NCBI GenBank assembly: GCA_018389105.1
Contig: JACATO010002730.1
Coordinates: 620,001-684,000 of the forward strand
DNA length: 64,000 nucleotides
Source: Nautilus pompilius
Taxonomy: Eukaryota; Mollusca; Cephalopoda; Nautilida; Nautilidae
Reading direction: 5' to 3'
Made by a program: the position numbers and the translations under genes. Positions within the stretch are counted from its first letter, which is position 1, and each line of letters begins with the position of its first letter. Below are positions 38,270-54,181 of this stretch, one piece after another. The notes below the pieces were generated by a model that was not told the origin of the DNA, did not search any database, and saw only the letters and a program-made list of their open reading frames with translations.

Positions 38270-38900
38270 TCAATGAGATTTCACATCACAGTCTGGTTCA
38301 AGCAAGAGCTTTCTTTAATTCCACCATTTTGGCAAAGCATCAACCATTTGCTCTTAGTTTTCGATTCAGATATTTACAGAGCTACTTAGTCGGATTCATA
38401 TCAGGATTTTGAATACTCTGAAAAAAGGTGAATTCCTGATTTCTCTTCCAGATCTTGATTATAGGAATGGTGTGGCATGCAACGGAATTCTTCTGAAAAA
38501 TATGAGCATGGAATTACAGGACGCCAATTCTTATGACTCTTGTTAGTTATACATGCTTCTCATTACACTTTTGTACGAAAAAGCTTTATAACGTGCTTAT
38601 ACCCCTTCTGTGGCAAAGTCGATAGAGATGAATTGTATAATTCTTTGACACATTTCTGTTCCATGAACACCATGTCAGCCAATCGAATCTTAATAGTAAC
38701 TGTAAACTGGGAAAATAATGGCAGCACCTTTTTGTCGTCATTGTGAGAGGTGAAAGCTTCCAGTCAGTTTCTGAAGCGATATTCTACTCAGCTAACTTCG
38801 TGATAATCTCGCTTACAGACCCACGAGACATCTATAGATATTTGGCAATCTTTCATTCACTCTCAACGGCCTTTATCTCTTAGCTTAGTAAATGGAAAAT
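38270..38900 (-). pseudogene. Tc1-like transposase relic, internally deleted
   Basis: On the minus strand, IAKYL then MSRGSVSEIITKLAE (about 38780-38850) is a typical N-terminal helix-turn-helix, followed by a linker-like part (IRLADMVFMEQKCVKEL). The next recognisable piece is SVACHTIPIIKIWKRNQ (about 38450), matching the NAPCHTA...IKxW region after the second catalytic Asp, then NPDMNPTK where SPDMNPIE is usual, then LCKYLNRKL. The segment that should contain the first catalytic Asp is not found, so about a third of the gene seems deleted. Stops and frame changes are present throughout. No terminal repeats were located. Confidence 0.6.
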
Positions 38901-39286
38901 ATATCGCAGGATCCATTTTTTACGGCTTGGTGAAATTGCATTTTGTTTATATGACCATCTACATAATCACATACAAAAATATTCAAATTTAGAAGATATA
39001 CATTTAAAAAATATTTTATATGGGGTAGACAAATTACATTTTCAGAGAAATGTAGCAGCAGTAGGAGTTATTTTACACTTATTAACAAAAACGTTTGCGG
39101 ATTAAAACACTAACTGACTGAATGCATAATTCATGATCTCCTTTAGAAATCTTTTTTTGTTTAGTGGTCACCATATTACAGCTTTGAAGTTTTGGTCAAC
39201 GGATTCCTTCAATTAGAGAATTTTCTGTTATTTTTTTATTTTATTATGAAATGTCTTTATTTCTAATTTTATTATACTGCACACAG

Positions 39287-39491
39287 GTTGTATGGTCGAG
39301 TCCGAGCTCGACAATACTATCGCATCAAGACCGGCGAGTAACTGACGACGTCAGGATAAGCGTCGAACGACCCTTTGTGAAAGACTGGAATCTTCACATC
39401 AGGAAGGTTCGAGTTAGCGACAGCGGAGAGTACAATTGCCAGATTAACACGAATCCCGTAAGAACGAAAACCGTTAATCTTCACGTTGTAG
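39287..39491 (+). CDS. Ig-domain exon B: second half of the lachesin/DIP-like Ig V-type domain
   Basis: Bounded by the acceptor CTGCACACAG (ending 39286) and the donor GTAAGA at 39492. It starts on a codon boundary and ends after one base of a codon. The 68 residues begin VVWSSPSSTILSHQDRRVTD, containing the core Trp, and continue through DWNLHIRKVRVSDSGEYNCQ to NTNPVRTKTVNLHVV. DSGEYNCQ is the D-x-G-x-Y-x-C signature that supplies the second disulfide Cys, and QINTNP...VNLHVV is the F-G strand pattern of the first Ig domain in lachesin and neurotrimin-like proteins. Joined to exon A the domain is complete. The next domain would start in phase 1; no such exon was recognised in the remaining 24.5 kb. 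The longer frame from 39251 reads through intron on both sides. Confidence 0.9.
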
Positions 39492-39799
39492 GTAAGATGT
39501 TTCTATACAATATATACAACGCTGTCAAAAAATAAAATGATTAGGCATAACTGAATTAAATTAAATTAGCGGTTTAAATAAAGCAATGAATTGTCGTCGA
39601 CAAAAACAAATATTAAGTTAACTATTATTTATTTTTAGTAATTACTTTCTGTCAAATCCTTGTCTTGACTTTTGAAATCCAAAGATATGGCAAGCAGTAA
39701 GATAGAAAAGGAGGGTATCAGCTTTTGGTGACTAAACAAGACATATAGGTTCGGTTTTGAGAACTTGAGCAATATTAAAGGTGAAATAAAACTGAGTTA

Positions 39800-39999
39800 C
39801 TCGTTGAATGCCCAGTAAATTTACCAGAAAAACTCTACTATAAATTTTATTTTTATATTTGGGAGGAAGCCCACAAGATCAGCTCGTAAAGACAAACGAG
39901 AGTAATATATGTGATGGACGTACTCCAATGCAAGCTGATCTAGACCGGGATTCTAACTTACGCTCTCAAACATGTTGGCAGTTTAATCGTTTATCAGAT
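39800..39999 (-). mobile_element. tRNA-derived SINE, copy 4 (old)
   Basis: On the minus strand a B-box-like AGTTAGAATCCCGG (39944-39957) follows a decayed head. The body contains TATAAAAATAAAATTTATAG and TAGAGTTTTTCTGG, which correspond to the ATCTAAAAAT...AGCAGGAATTTTCC stretch of copy 1 and to TATAGTAGAAATTTTC in the copy at 62880-63162. Weakly conserved. Confidence 0.5.
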
Positions 40000-42224
<2,225 letters not shown>

Positions 42225-44454
42225 TCACTTGAAATATTACCTTAATTTTCCAGTCTTGAAAAAGAAAATTATATTTATATAAAGAATTCAAGTTAACGAC
42301 AATTTAATACTATTCTAGTATATTTATGGATGAGCACATATCAAACTTCAGACAATGAACTTAGTTAAGTCGAGCTAATGTGTTTATAATAAATAATTCA
42401 CTTCACAAACTTTTTGCAGTCTGTTCTTTAGGGATTATGGTGTTAACGATGATGTTTTGTAAATGGAAGCTGCACCTTGAACAATGCTACCAGAGCGTAA
42501 TAATTTATTGACGTTATCATCCTTCGTGGTGGAAAGGTACTAATTGCTATTTACTGGAAGGCTGGTGTATAAACCACGTAATATAAGCTCATGTGGGTTC
42601 TGATCGGTATTGACCTTTAGCAAAGATATAAATTTTTCCCCTAAAAGCGCAACCTATTAGTGAACTAAACACAATTGCAATTAGTTCTAAGCCAATGCTT
42701 CCATTAATTTTCTTTCATTTACATTTTTAATTAGTGCATGATAAATATTTATGCCCACAAGCGAAAATTGGTTTGCAGCATACCTCTTGGTACGAGTTAT
42801 TGATCAGTGCTAATATCTATACAATTAAGCCAAAACTTCAAAAAATTATGTGCAGTCTGAATTTTAGAAATGCAATGAAAGGTGTAGGGCAATCAATATT
42901 ATTTATCTGGTTATCTCTTTAATTTTTCGTTTGTTTATTTGTACTGTCGTCTTCACTGTCAATCAATAACATAAGATCATAAATTGCTTGATCACTAAGG
43001 TTGATATACCACATTTTCTTATAGAGTCCTCAGGCATCGAAAAAAGAACAGGATTCGATAAGAAACTAAGTTTAAAGTATCATTACCTATAAAAACTTTT
43101 AGGAAATTAAAAGTTAAAATGTTTCAAAATCAACTTTTGTCTTTCCTGATTTAAACTTTATTGAAAAACACGATTAAAATACAACATATTTGTATAAGTA
43201 AATAAATATTAAAGCATTATTAAACGTGTTATATTAATATTCTTCTTTTTTATTAGATGTAGCTAAATATGTTTACAATTTACATGGTCTAAGCTGAAGC
43301 AATCGTTGTAGTACCGTCAAACACAGCAATACTGAAGCTTGTAAAAAGAAGCTATTTTAGTGTTTTGTGCATATGTCACTAATTTAACCTCATAGTTATC
43401 GATATTGGCAGTAATTTGCTTTTATCGAAGCCTTTAGCAATTACTATTATAATTACTGTTCGGTCTAATAAAACTCTTGGCAGATGCTCAATGTGAATGA
43501 CCATTCTCTCGTTAGGGCAATTTCTAGATTTACGGTGTACTTGCCTAGGTGTACAAGTTTTGCATACACCATTCTATGATTGTAAAAAAGTATAGCATGG
43601 TTCAGTGTTATTAGCTGGCCTGCTCTTGCAGCTTGGGTGGCTAACGAAGTCAGGTCGTTGACAAAAATGTAGACATCTCTCATGAATATTCATGCCATTG
43701 ATGCTGCATTTGAATGGTATTAATAAGTTTGAAAGTAATAATTCACCTATTCACTTGTTGTTATGATGACAAAACCTATATAGTGGAACCACCCTTTAAT
43801 GAATAAAATTACCTTAAATTTATCCTATAAAGTGTACAAATAAATTTCTAGGTATGTTTCTGTTTTGGGCCATACTGTTTTACCGAAAATTGCATTTGCT
43901 TGCAAAAACATGACAAACTACAACATGATCTAATTATAGAGATCTGCTGTCATTTTTACCTCGACTAAAACAATTTATTTTAAGCATTAAAAAAATCATT
44001 TTGTTTAGTTTTGAGATTGATAATTTTACTCCTTGTCATTGACAAAAGAAATGAAATTAATACAAGAACTGCATCTGAATTTTACGATATCCAGATTGAA
44101 AAAAAAAACGAATAGAAAGTTCTTAATATTATTTTTACTAGTTAAAATGATAGTAATATTACTTTATCAATAATATGTTTATGTTTGTGTTAAAATAATC
44201 ATTGATTTAATAAATTAATATCTTTGGTGTTTACAAAGAGGTTTTGTTTCAGTGAATATCTGAAGATCTAAATGGCATATAAATTATGAGATAACATTAT
44301 ATTTCGAAAATGTTTAAAGGTATATATATATAATGCCTTTAACTCTTTAACGTAATAAACGAAAACTCAATATTTTACAAGAATAAAAAATGATAAATAT
44401 CAGTCTGATAGCTAAATATTAGCTTTTAATGATTTTGTTTTTGTGTGTTCAACA
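42225..44454. other. Non-coding stretch
   Basis: AT-rich. The 72-codon minus-strand frame at 43465-43683 has a mixed composition but no recognisable domain. Confidence 0.4.
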
Positions 44455-44730
44455 GTCTCTACAAGGGAGACTACCTAGCGAACAGAGTGTATTGCTGCGA
44501 TTATCCGTTATAGGGCGTTTTCATGCGTTACTAGGACCCGACAGTACCGACGTCGGAAGTGAAATCTCTAGTAGATCACTTCGCTTTTAGAGGTGAGAGG
44601 AACCCTCACGGCCCGTTATTGAACAAAAGCCAGAATATACCATGTCACGGGGGTACGTCAAACTGAGCGGAGCTCGAGTCAGATTCGAGACATTAGCCTT
44701 GGCAGGGAGCCTAACCGCTGAATCTCAGAT
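44455..44730 (-). mobile_element. tRNA-derived SINE, copy 5
   Basis: On the minus strand a head with GCGGTTAGGCTCCCTG and a degraded B-box (GTCTCGAATCTGAC, 44678-44691) precedes a well-conserved body: TCTAAAAGCGAAGTG, AGAGATTTCACTTCC and CTTCCGACGTCGG, then GTAACGCATG. These align with TCTAAAAATGAAGAG, AGGAATTTTCCTTCC and CTTCCGATGTCGG of copy 1. Confidence 0.75.
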
Positions 44731-47199
44731 CTAATTTAAATCTGTGTAGCAAAGAACGTATAGCAGCTGCAACTTTTTAAAAGAAATTAAAACCACTTTA
44801 GATAATATCATTTGCATTAACGATTTTTGTCGTTTTTGCAGATTGATTCATGATAAAGGTTTTACTCTAAATGAGAAAAAAAAAAACAACCTACTACTGG
44901 CCACTCTGCTTTTCAACATAATCTTTATTTTTTCTTATTTGTGCGCTATCTTGAGTTACATTTTCTATTGTCACCACGATATCTGCCTTAATTTCATCGT
45001 TAACATAGAAATCTTCCTTTTCTACTTCATAAGCCGACACGCGAAAAAGAAGAAAGTCAGCTGATAATAAAACAGGCCAGGAAAAGCGATTGATACATTT
45101 CCAGGTTCATTCATTTGGATTTAAGTTTGAAATGAAACCATTTAGTGACGAATCTTTTACTTGGTTAACATTCACTGCAAAAGACGAAGATAAATTTTAA
45201 AAGTTAAATAACTTTTCTTGGTGACAGATATAATCCCTACAAGAAATGTAAATTTAAACTCGACGACCAGTTTTAAATAGACTTGTCACTTTCTGAATGG
45301 TTTTTAGTTTGTACCTCTTTTTTTCTTCGTTGTTAATGATCCTTGAAAAGTATCGATTTTGCAAAGACTTTCAGTTCATTACGGCTGTTCCGTAGGCGCT
45401 GCAATGTTCTTCAATGTTTACGAGATATAATTATTCGCTTCTCTTATGATTTGTGCTTCAGAGAATTCGCCAAAATTCACCACGCACTTGCTTAGCGTGA
45501 TGACTGAATTTAGTATGCACGAAGCTCGTTAGTACTGAAAAATTTCCACAAAAAATGGGCAGCGCTGCGCATTTCATCAAAAATAATATAGAGAAAATTA
45601 TTTAAAGCATTTTTTTTTAAAAATTGTGCATTAAGCTTATTTTGAAAAACTGGCAAGAATTAAAGTGATATTAAATTAAAAAAAAATTATTAGAATTGCC
45701 TACAAACGTTAGAATATATTCTAGCTTGAAAAGGTAATTTACAGAAGATGAAATGTAGCGTCTCCAAATCTATTGTATTCAGTTTTTATTGTATTTATCT
45801 TACAGTCTTCTGAAACATTGGCTGACTATATTTCATCAAGAAAAATCTCGCCTTAACAAATACACTAACATCCAGACCCGATCCCATGTTGTATTAAAGT
45901 CAATCTGCAAACGTGTTTCATATAAACAATCTCATTTTAAGGATATACTTGCCACAAAATGTATTGTGTTCTTCATCTTTCTTTTCTATGATCATCGGAT
46001 TTATCATCTTCTTGCATGCATGTTGTAGAATTGATTTTTTTGTCATTAATGTACACTCCCCTATTCACTGACAATACAGATATAAATTCTGTTTTTACGC
46101 AGATTTTGCAGGTTGTACTAATAAATATTACCGTTCATGATATGTATTAACAATATAATGACGCGTTTTTACCCAGCGAATTTTATTATTGACTAAATGA
46201 ACATCAGTATATTATAGAATGGGCTTTATTTTTCCAAAAATATTTCCTCTGTAGACTTATGTACAGAATGTATCAAATTTCTGCTCTCATTATAGTGGAC
46301 TGTCCTAGCTAATCAGAAATGTCTCTAGTGGTTTTGAGATGCACTTTTTAAAATACTGTTAATAATATTTATGTTAATTTAGTATGAAATACTTTCCATT
46401 TTAAAAAAATGCTAAAACTAAACCTCCCAAGAAACATATCAACACCAGTAGAATAAAAATACTAAATATATTACAGCGCAAGACTGAGAAAAACGTACCT
46501 TATATATATGGATCGATAATAAACTAAAATCAACTTGATGATTACTTGAACTAATTCTACTTATGTTAGATACTGCCAGTTTTATTTATTTTTTTATTTG
46601 TCAATATTAGTTAATACAGACGTAACATGTATATTTACAACTTTAACGTATTATACTTGTTAAATTAAGATATGAAGTGTTCTAAAAGTACTTACAAATG
46701 TTTCTGATCTGATAATTCCAAGCTTAAAAATTTTAGAGGAATGCGAGCGATAGAGTTATATAAAAACCGATGCTCGTACCAGACATATTACAATTTCTAT
46801 CAATTCTGTTTTGTGTAGAAGCTTCTAAACAGTTTGCCATCTTGTACTCACCATAATAATATTAGTAAACAATCATATATTTATGTAGTAAAGTATAATT
46901 AATTCTTTCGTTGTAATTTTGTATATTTATACAACAATAACCACTCTTCGTCAATAAAGTATCCTGAGAACCTTGATACGTCAAATAAGAATTATTTGTC
47001 GCTTGTTTATGTTTCATTATATTTCTTCCTTTTAGCATATTTCCATTTTTATTCGAATCACTAAGATGCAAGGCACAGGAACACTTGTTGTTTTCATTTT
47101 ATTTATATTTGGTTGCGGTTGACTTTGAGAATATTACTTTAGTTGTTTGTTAAACTGGCAGCTTGCCTTCTTCTTTCAAAGTTCCAATCACCATTCAAT
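44731..47199. other. Non-coding stretch
   Basis: AT-rich with short frames only (for example 44843-45064 and 45789-46028), none recognised. Confidence 0.4.
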
Positions 47200-47573
47200 T
47201 TCCAATCACACTGCCGCACAAAATGGCACATTTTTGCAAATCACAGCGCTGAATGGCAGATAGTAAATGAGAGAGAGCCCAGAGCAATGGATCACATCTG
47301 ACAAGCGCTTCATTTGTACAGCGTGATCAATCCGCGTTTTCATGTTGTAACGATTTCCGAGTAACAGCGATCTTGGCTATTGGCTTTGTCTGTGTCCAGC
47401 TTGATTGTTGGTCACGCTTCAGAAATAGACGACCTATACAGCACTTTATTGTCAGGTGAAGTGCGCCTTTGAAAACCCAGCGACCTTCTGTAATCAGTAG
47501 GGAGAAATAAATTTAGGCAGCCTCAGGCGTTCTGCGATTTCAGTTTTTGGACAAACAGAATGACACCAGCAAG
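47200..47573. other. GC-elevated segment of unknown origin, possible first exon
   Basis: This block has clearly higher GC than its flanks and no recognised SINE body, transposase or terminal repeats. Its right end reads ATGACACCAGCAAG directly followed by GTAACG, which could be a start codon and a splice donor on the + strand. Alternatively it is an unrecognised repeat or a conserved regulatory segment. Nothing ties it to the Ig gene. Confidence 0.25.
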
Positions 47574-49181
47574 GTAACGTTTTTATTTAAGCGATGGTCA
47601 TCACCTGAGGAGATGTGTATCGAATTTAAGCAATTATAGAGGAAAATTCTTTGCATGCTTTATAAGGAAAACAAATTTTTAGTGAAGGTAGGTAGGTAAA
47701 CTATAGTGTTGGAGTCGTTTCTAAAATATAAATAAGACTAAATGCTGCACAGTCGAAATCAGAATATCAGATTTAAAATATGTAGTGAATTTGATGTACT
47801 GAAATTTATAAAAAATTCCTATTCAGAATATTTTCAAGTACTTACATTTTATAATCCAGTTGAGACCTATTGCTGGTTTAGATCAGAGTTCATCGTAAAA
47901 GATCTCCGGATTGGATAGAAATTGTGAATGTTTCCAATTTTTTTTCTATTTATTGTTATCTTTTGAGTCTCTTTTAATAAAAGTTTTTACTTGTTTACTT
48001 CTAATTAATCACTAAACCTCCTTTTCATGCTAAATTATTAAGGAATACTGGTAAAGAGTTTTGAACGGGAACCTAATAGTTATTTGAATAAAGGGCATCA
48101 GCCATAGCAGAAAATTCCCTTCTAGCATAGTTTTTTTTTAGATCAGAAGAAAACCATATTTATTACATATATTGTAAACAGAAGACTCTGGAAGTTCCGT
48201 GTATGTAGATTGTATCTGCATTCATAAATAAAATGGAGACTTTTTCATAGGAATTTATGATGGCATGCTGCATATCTGAAGGGTTATTCTCTCTATGTCG
48301 TTAGTGAAGTTAGAATATTTTAAAGCCCATTTAGTTATACTTACATTCTTTGTTCCAAGAGTCGTAAAAAGTAAAAGCGGAAAGGATTAAAATAGAGTAG
48401 ATTTGAGGAGAAACTAACAGTTAAAGAGGTTAACTATACGTGCTTTGTCCTATTTATACATAACACTATTTTACTCCTGATCAGCAAAGTTATCAGACAT
48501 AAGTAGGTTAGACCAAGTAAAAATCTATTACATCAGGTGTTGTTATTATTCGAGGCTTTTTTCTTATAGAAAGACGGCAATGATTATTCGTGGTGATAGA
48601 CAAGATGCTTACATGAAGAAAACCAAATCATTAAACTACATGTTTAATTTGGGGAAAAGCGAAAAAAGCAGTAATTTTAAATTTAGCCACCAAACATTTG
48701 AATATTTGATGCTGTTGTTACCACACTTGTCTTTATCATGTGCTCAAGCGAATTATAGCCTTATAGCACGAACCGAAACGCAACGCCTGAAAAGGAGATT
48801 GGGGCAAGAATATTGCTAAACGTCAGAAATAAAGTCTTTCATTAAAGATCTCAAATGTACAGAGATTTTAGGTAGATTAATAAATTATTTTATAGATCTC
48901 TTGTCGGATGAGTAGCTGGAGAAATTTTACACAGAAAGAGTTGGCAAGGAAAAGAGGAATAAACGAAAGTAAAGAGAGGCGTTCTTTTCACCCTGCTAAT
49001 CTTTCGACGTAAAGTAAAATTTATTTAAGTTGAATTTTTGTTTAATGCTGTCGTCGTTTTATTGCAAAGATGATTCATCTCACCTAAGAACCTCACAGGC
49101 GAGAGATCACCACCTAATAATCCCCTTTCAACTTCAGAATAGTCATTTCTTAGGATGGATACATTCGAAATGTCGTAATAA

Positions 49182-49182
<1 letters not shown>
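47574..49182. other. Non-coding stretch
   Basis: AT-rich. The 79-codon frame at 48580-48819 is not recognised. Confidence 0.4.
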
Positions 49183-49264
<82 letters not shown>

Positions 49265-49342
49265 TTATTATTATTATTATTAGTAGTAGTAGTAGTAGTA
49301 GTAGTAGCAGTAGTAGTAGCAGTAGTAGTAGTAGTAGTAGTA
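49183..49342. repeat. Compound microsatellite (ATT)n(AGT)n
   Basis: About 98 bp of ATT, with one TTTTTA slip, switches at about 49281 to AGT with two AGC interruptions. Confidence 0.96.
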
Positions 49343-52300
49343 AAAAAATGGAAATATATTCTTAACCAATATAATCAAATGCTTAAAAATAGAGTAAATT
49401 TCAGTTTACCAATAAAAATGTTATTTAAAGGCCATAATGAGATATGCTTATAACTTAAAATTAATAAGTAAATAGATACTCATCACATAGAGTAGCAGTT
49501 TAAGAAGAAATGTCTTCAACCTTTTCACTGTATTTTCTCTTTAGTTAAAAATTGAGATGAGCTCACCAAAGATAGCACTTTTTAATATATAAAATAAACA
49601 CTTCTTGGAATGTACGATTTTGTAAAATTTTGCAATAGTATGAATAAAATTAAGGAATATTTAATCTGCATAAACAACATAATTCAACGACGCAATTCCA
49701 CTGTGAAATATGAATCAAATTCGACCCTGGTCTTTGTAACTTTACTGAATTCTTTGTAAATGAGGTAAATTTACTTGCGTCACATTATTACTGTAATATT
49801 TACATACGAATACAGTATTCAAAAATAAATTGACTTTTTTCTATTGGATCGCATTAATTCCTTGTTTGTAGTAATCTTTTTTTTAATTTGGGTAGAATTA
49901 CTATATCCGGTAATGTAAAAAAAAGACTACAACCACCGCTTTTTTGTGACAGGTAACCTTAAAAGATGAGGGTAACACTTCCGTATTTGCCAAGCATTTG
50001 GAAGATAAAGCTAAATATGCTGCCTGTCACCTTCATTCTCTGTCAGATGAAATTGGAATCTGAAACCTTTCACTCTTTATCATTACCATTTAGCAATGCA
50101 AGGTTTTTATCGCCTTTCTGGTATTTTGCTCTTATTCTGAAAATGGATTTCTGTCACAAGAGTTCGTGTGCTACGAATTGTAAAGTACAAAATTAATAAG
50201 ACTTTCCATTAGCACTTGAAACAAGAAAAAGGAAGACAAAAAACTATATTAAAACAAAAGCCACAAGTGAAAGAGTAATCAATAAAGAAAAAAAAACGAA
50301 CCGGTAATTGGAAACAAGCCTGATTGTTTTTATGGCCTACTTCACTTTGTAAAACGAAACCATCCAAAGGGTCCCAATAATTTAGCAGAAAAGTAGCAGC
50401 CGCGTATATTACCAGGCCGGCTTTACTCCTTGCCAAATAGACTAATTAGAAAAAAAATAATTATAGTGTGTAAAGATAACTATCCTATTATTATTTTTGG
50501 TGAATAAAACTGGGTCTCCTAAACATTTTCAAATGCAAAAAATCTAATAATTTTTCAAGCAATGTAATCTAAAACCTATCAGAAAGATTTTTTTCTCTAT
50601 CGCTAGTGATTTATATGTTTTAAGATAAACTTATGATAATATTCGGATCTTTAATGTGATTAATTTAAGTAAAAGATACCCTTCCTCCATCCATTTCAGA
50701 TTATATTAATTTGAAAATTCTCTTTCACTAACAAAATTACTCATCAAATGATCGAACGTGCAAAGAAATATCACTTAACTGTTTTGATGTTGTTACTTGG
50801 AAGACATTCATCTTGTAGTCGAAAGCGTTTTTTGAAATTATATCAGAAAAATCTGTAAAGACGAATTTTTTTAAATGCTATACACACGCCATTTGGCACA
50901 ACCATAGCTTACGATTAAATGCCATTCAGACCTATACCCAACTATGATGCACACAGAGTTTTTGTGGTTTTATCAGAGGAGTTATGACGTTTTCCATACG
51001 TGTTAAAAGTAATCCAACAGTTCAATTTACTTATATTCGTTTGGAATGAAAAATATGGTAAAATTTTCACTGTTCATATGAAGTAAATCAGATTTATTAA
51101 CGGGTTTGATTTTTTTCAATAAATAAACTTACATTGGAAAGTACATAAGTTTATATGGATTATTTATATGTTATTTTTTACTAAATATATTCAGTCTTCT
51201 AAAATATTGACATTCTTGAAAAAATGCCAAAATGTAAACTGTTTATGGTCGAATGAATTTTTTATTTGCAATATATCATTTAACATATTGGAAGTTACAA
51301 TGGAATTTCTGGAAACTTAAGATGCAAAAAACATCTTGGATTAAAGCACATTTTTCATAGATATCCTTCATAATCCATTTTTTGACATTGGAATTTCGAA
51401 AATATTATTATGTTTTCTTCAAAGTGGCGATCCAACATGTCCTGACCTTTCAGTTTGGTAGAACCCCTTAAGAGACTATAATTGCAACAATACGATAAGA
51501 TAAAATTGCTTATCATACATCAAATATCTACGACTTACTCTTGTTTGCTCAGCGTTTTGACAAAAAATGTGAAAAATAAAATTTCAAATTTAATTGTTCA
51601 TTTGTGACGTAAAAGTATTCAAAACCAGTTATCATTCTACAAAATTTTTATAGGTTACAAAATATGTCATATTGACTATATTTGAAATAAATAACATTAA
51701 ATAATTTTTCAAATCAAGTAACAACAAATAATGGATTACCATGTGTCAGTACACTAATATATTTTAGTTTTTTAGAGTTGTCAACCGACCAGATGTAGAC
51801 ATGTCGCTTTAAAGCAGATCATGCGCCTCCATAATTTAAGAAACAGTTAACCTTAATATATTTGACATTAAAAAGACAAAATCGTTTGTGATATACCCTG
51901 CTTTCACAGTACACCTTTAACTAGAACGGATTTTTAAAAGGGATAAAAATATATTGTTTTAACATTAAAAACGCTACCTAAATATAAGAAACAGCACCTA
52001 TAAATTCAAGTCACTATAATCTAAATGTATGTATTTATTCATCAAACTTTATTAATATGTAAAAATTAACAAACATAAAATATTTCTATATAATTCACCC
52101 ATAATTTGCGTTGAAATATATGAATTTATTTTTTCTTACATCACACTAATCGTAGTTTCATCTATTCTCCACTTTCTTTGTACATTTTTTGCAAACAGAT
52201 ATTTTTCTTAAGAAATTATTAACTTTTTTACTTATTTCCCTCCACCTTTGAAACATTATGTTTCCTAAAGTTTTGCCACTGAAACAATAACACAATTCTG

Positions 52301-54057
52301 AGTTACAATGGTATGCCTGAATGATTTTCTCTAAATATTTGTTTCCCCATGTCTGCAAATCAGAAATTTCCTACCGATTCTCCTCTTCCATGTTTCTCGT
52401 CTTCAGCATTAATACCTGCAGACTAAGAAAGAAAGCGAAACTCTGCCAAAAATTGTCTATAGAAGAAGTGCTAATGTTTATATTTAATCAAATATCTGCA
52501 GCTAAAATGTATTGTAGCATTTAGCTCTTCCTGTACGTCAGACTATCGTATTGAAAATGCAGTTATTTCACAACGGGTTTTATAAATACTTACTTAAATA
52601 CATCGTATACAGTAGTAAGCAAGATCAATAAAATAAACTATTTTTCTTATTTTTTATTGTACTAAAACTGCAGCGAATAAGCAATTATCTGTTAATTTAC
52701 AATGAAAACTTTATATACAAGACAATAAAATATTATAGGGAGTTTAATCATTTCCCTGAAAATAACACGTCGATTCTAACTTTTGTGGAAACTGTCCAAC
52801 CTGTTTTAACAAGTCGTTTGTTCCGCTGCGTTTTCCTAGTTTAAGAAAAAGGTATTCTGTTCTGCTGATAAAAGTAAAGCCAAATTACTCCATTAAAGTG
52901 CTATCTCGTGTAGTTAAACGTGTTTCAACTTTCTTTTTAAAAACCTTTTGCAAGGTAATATGATTCTAGTATTTCAAATTTTACTTGTTTATCTTTTCTC
53001 GTTTGTTAATTTCATATTTTTACTACCAGTATGATATTACAATTATAATGTCACCAAATTCGCATAAAGGCTCAATCGTGATGCTCAATATAAATATCGA
53101 GTCCCGACACGTTTCACAGTGCGGATTATTTTTGGACACTTCATCTTACTCACAATACATCGAATGGTGTGTCTGCGGTATTTCCTTTCACTTCTCGTGT
53201 AGAAAACCTGAGCGAGTCCAGTATTCTAAACACGAGAATTCCATTCTAACCATGCCCCATTAGTTTCAAATATGCTTTATTGGATTCAAATGGAGCTCGT
53301 AGCTTGCAGGCTAACATGGATGGATATCGCAATGCTTTGGAGATATTGCCCTAATTCAGCCGCACGGTGAGGCCCGGCGTTGCGACAAAACGACAAACGA
53401 CGAGACAGGAAAATTATTTTGTTTGGTGTTTATCTACCATCTACAGGTTTCTCGGTATCTTCTGCGTCTCATACATGCAAACAGAAAAAGTTAGCATCCG
53501 CTAGATCATAAATTTATACTGCTTCGTGCACGTGCAGATGGTGAACATCATTCTTTAATTTTTTTCAAAGCCAACTCCACACGCATGCTCTATCAAATTT
53601 TCCAAAATCACAAAGCCGTGGCTGAACGAGCGACACAATCAAGGCTTCGAAACGAATTAACTCAATCCAAAGGATACTATTTTTGCTGTAGCGTTTTATT
53701 CTTTGCTAAATGAAGGAAAATATGGAAGTGATGACTTATGCAGAGATTCATAAATTTTTTCTGTTTCATTTTGGCATTATTCATAAACTGAGAGCAAATT
53801 CTTCATATGTAAATATCAAAAACGTGTCTGTCTTAAGTAGAAAAATATGAACACTTGACAGTTTTCTTAACGTTTATTTTTCAGAATAATCTCAATACTT
53901 TATCGTTGTGGGATTTTAAAACTTTTTCTTACCTTTTTATAATTATTTTGTAATTGATATAATTACATCGAGACGTATAAAAGCAGAAGATGCTTCATAT
54001 TATATGATGGAAAGAAACATTTCAAAATATAGATGTAATTTTCAGTTAGCAGAGGCG
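49343..54057. other. Non-coding stretch
   Basis: Mostly AT-rich DNA. Frames at 49966-50196 and 52985-53263 have mixed composition but no recognised domain or splice context. The segment 53040-53400 is somewhat richer in GC and unexplained. Confidence 0.4.
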
Positions 54058-54082
54058 ATTATTATTATTATTATTATTATTA

Positions 54083-54166
<84 letters not shown>

Positions 54167-54181
54167 TATTATTATTATTAT
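54058..54181. repeat. (ATT)n microsatellite
   Basis: About 120 bp of ATT with three one-base slips; no AGT part here. Confidence 0.96.

Noticed and set aside
49030..49365. 111-codon frame with poly-Ile and poly-Ser
   Set aside because: It runs through the ATT/AGT array; the non-repetitive start is short and unrecognised.
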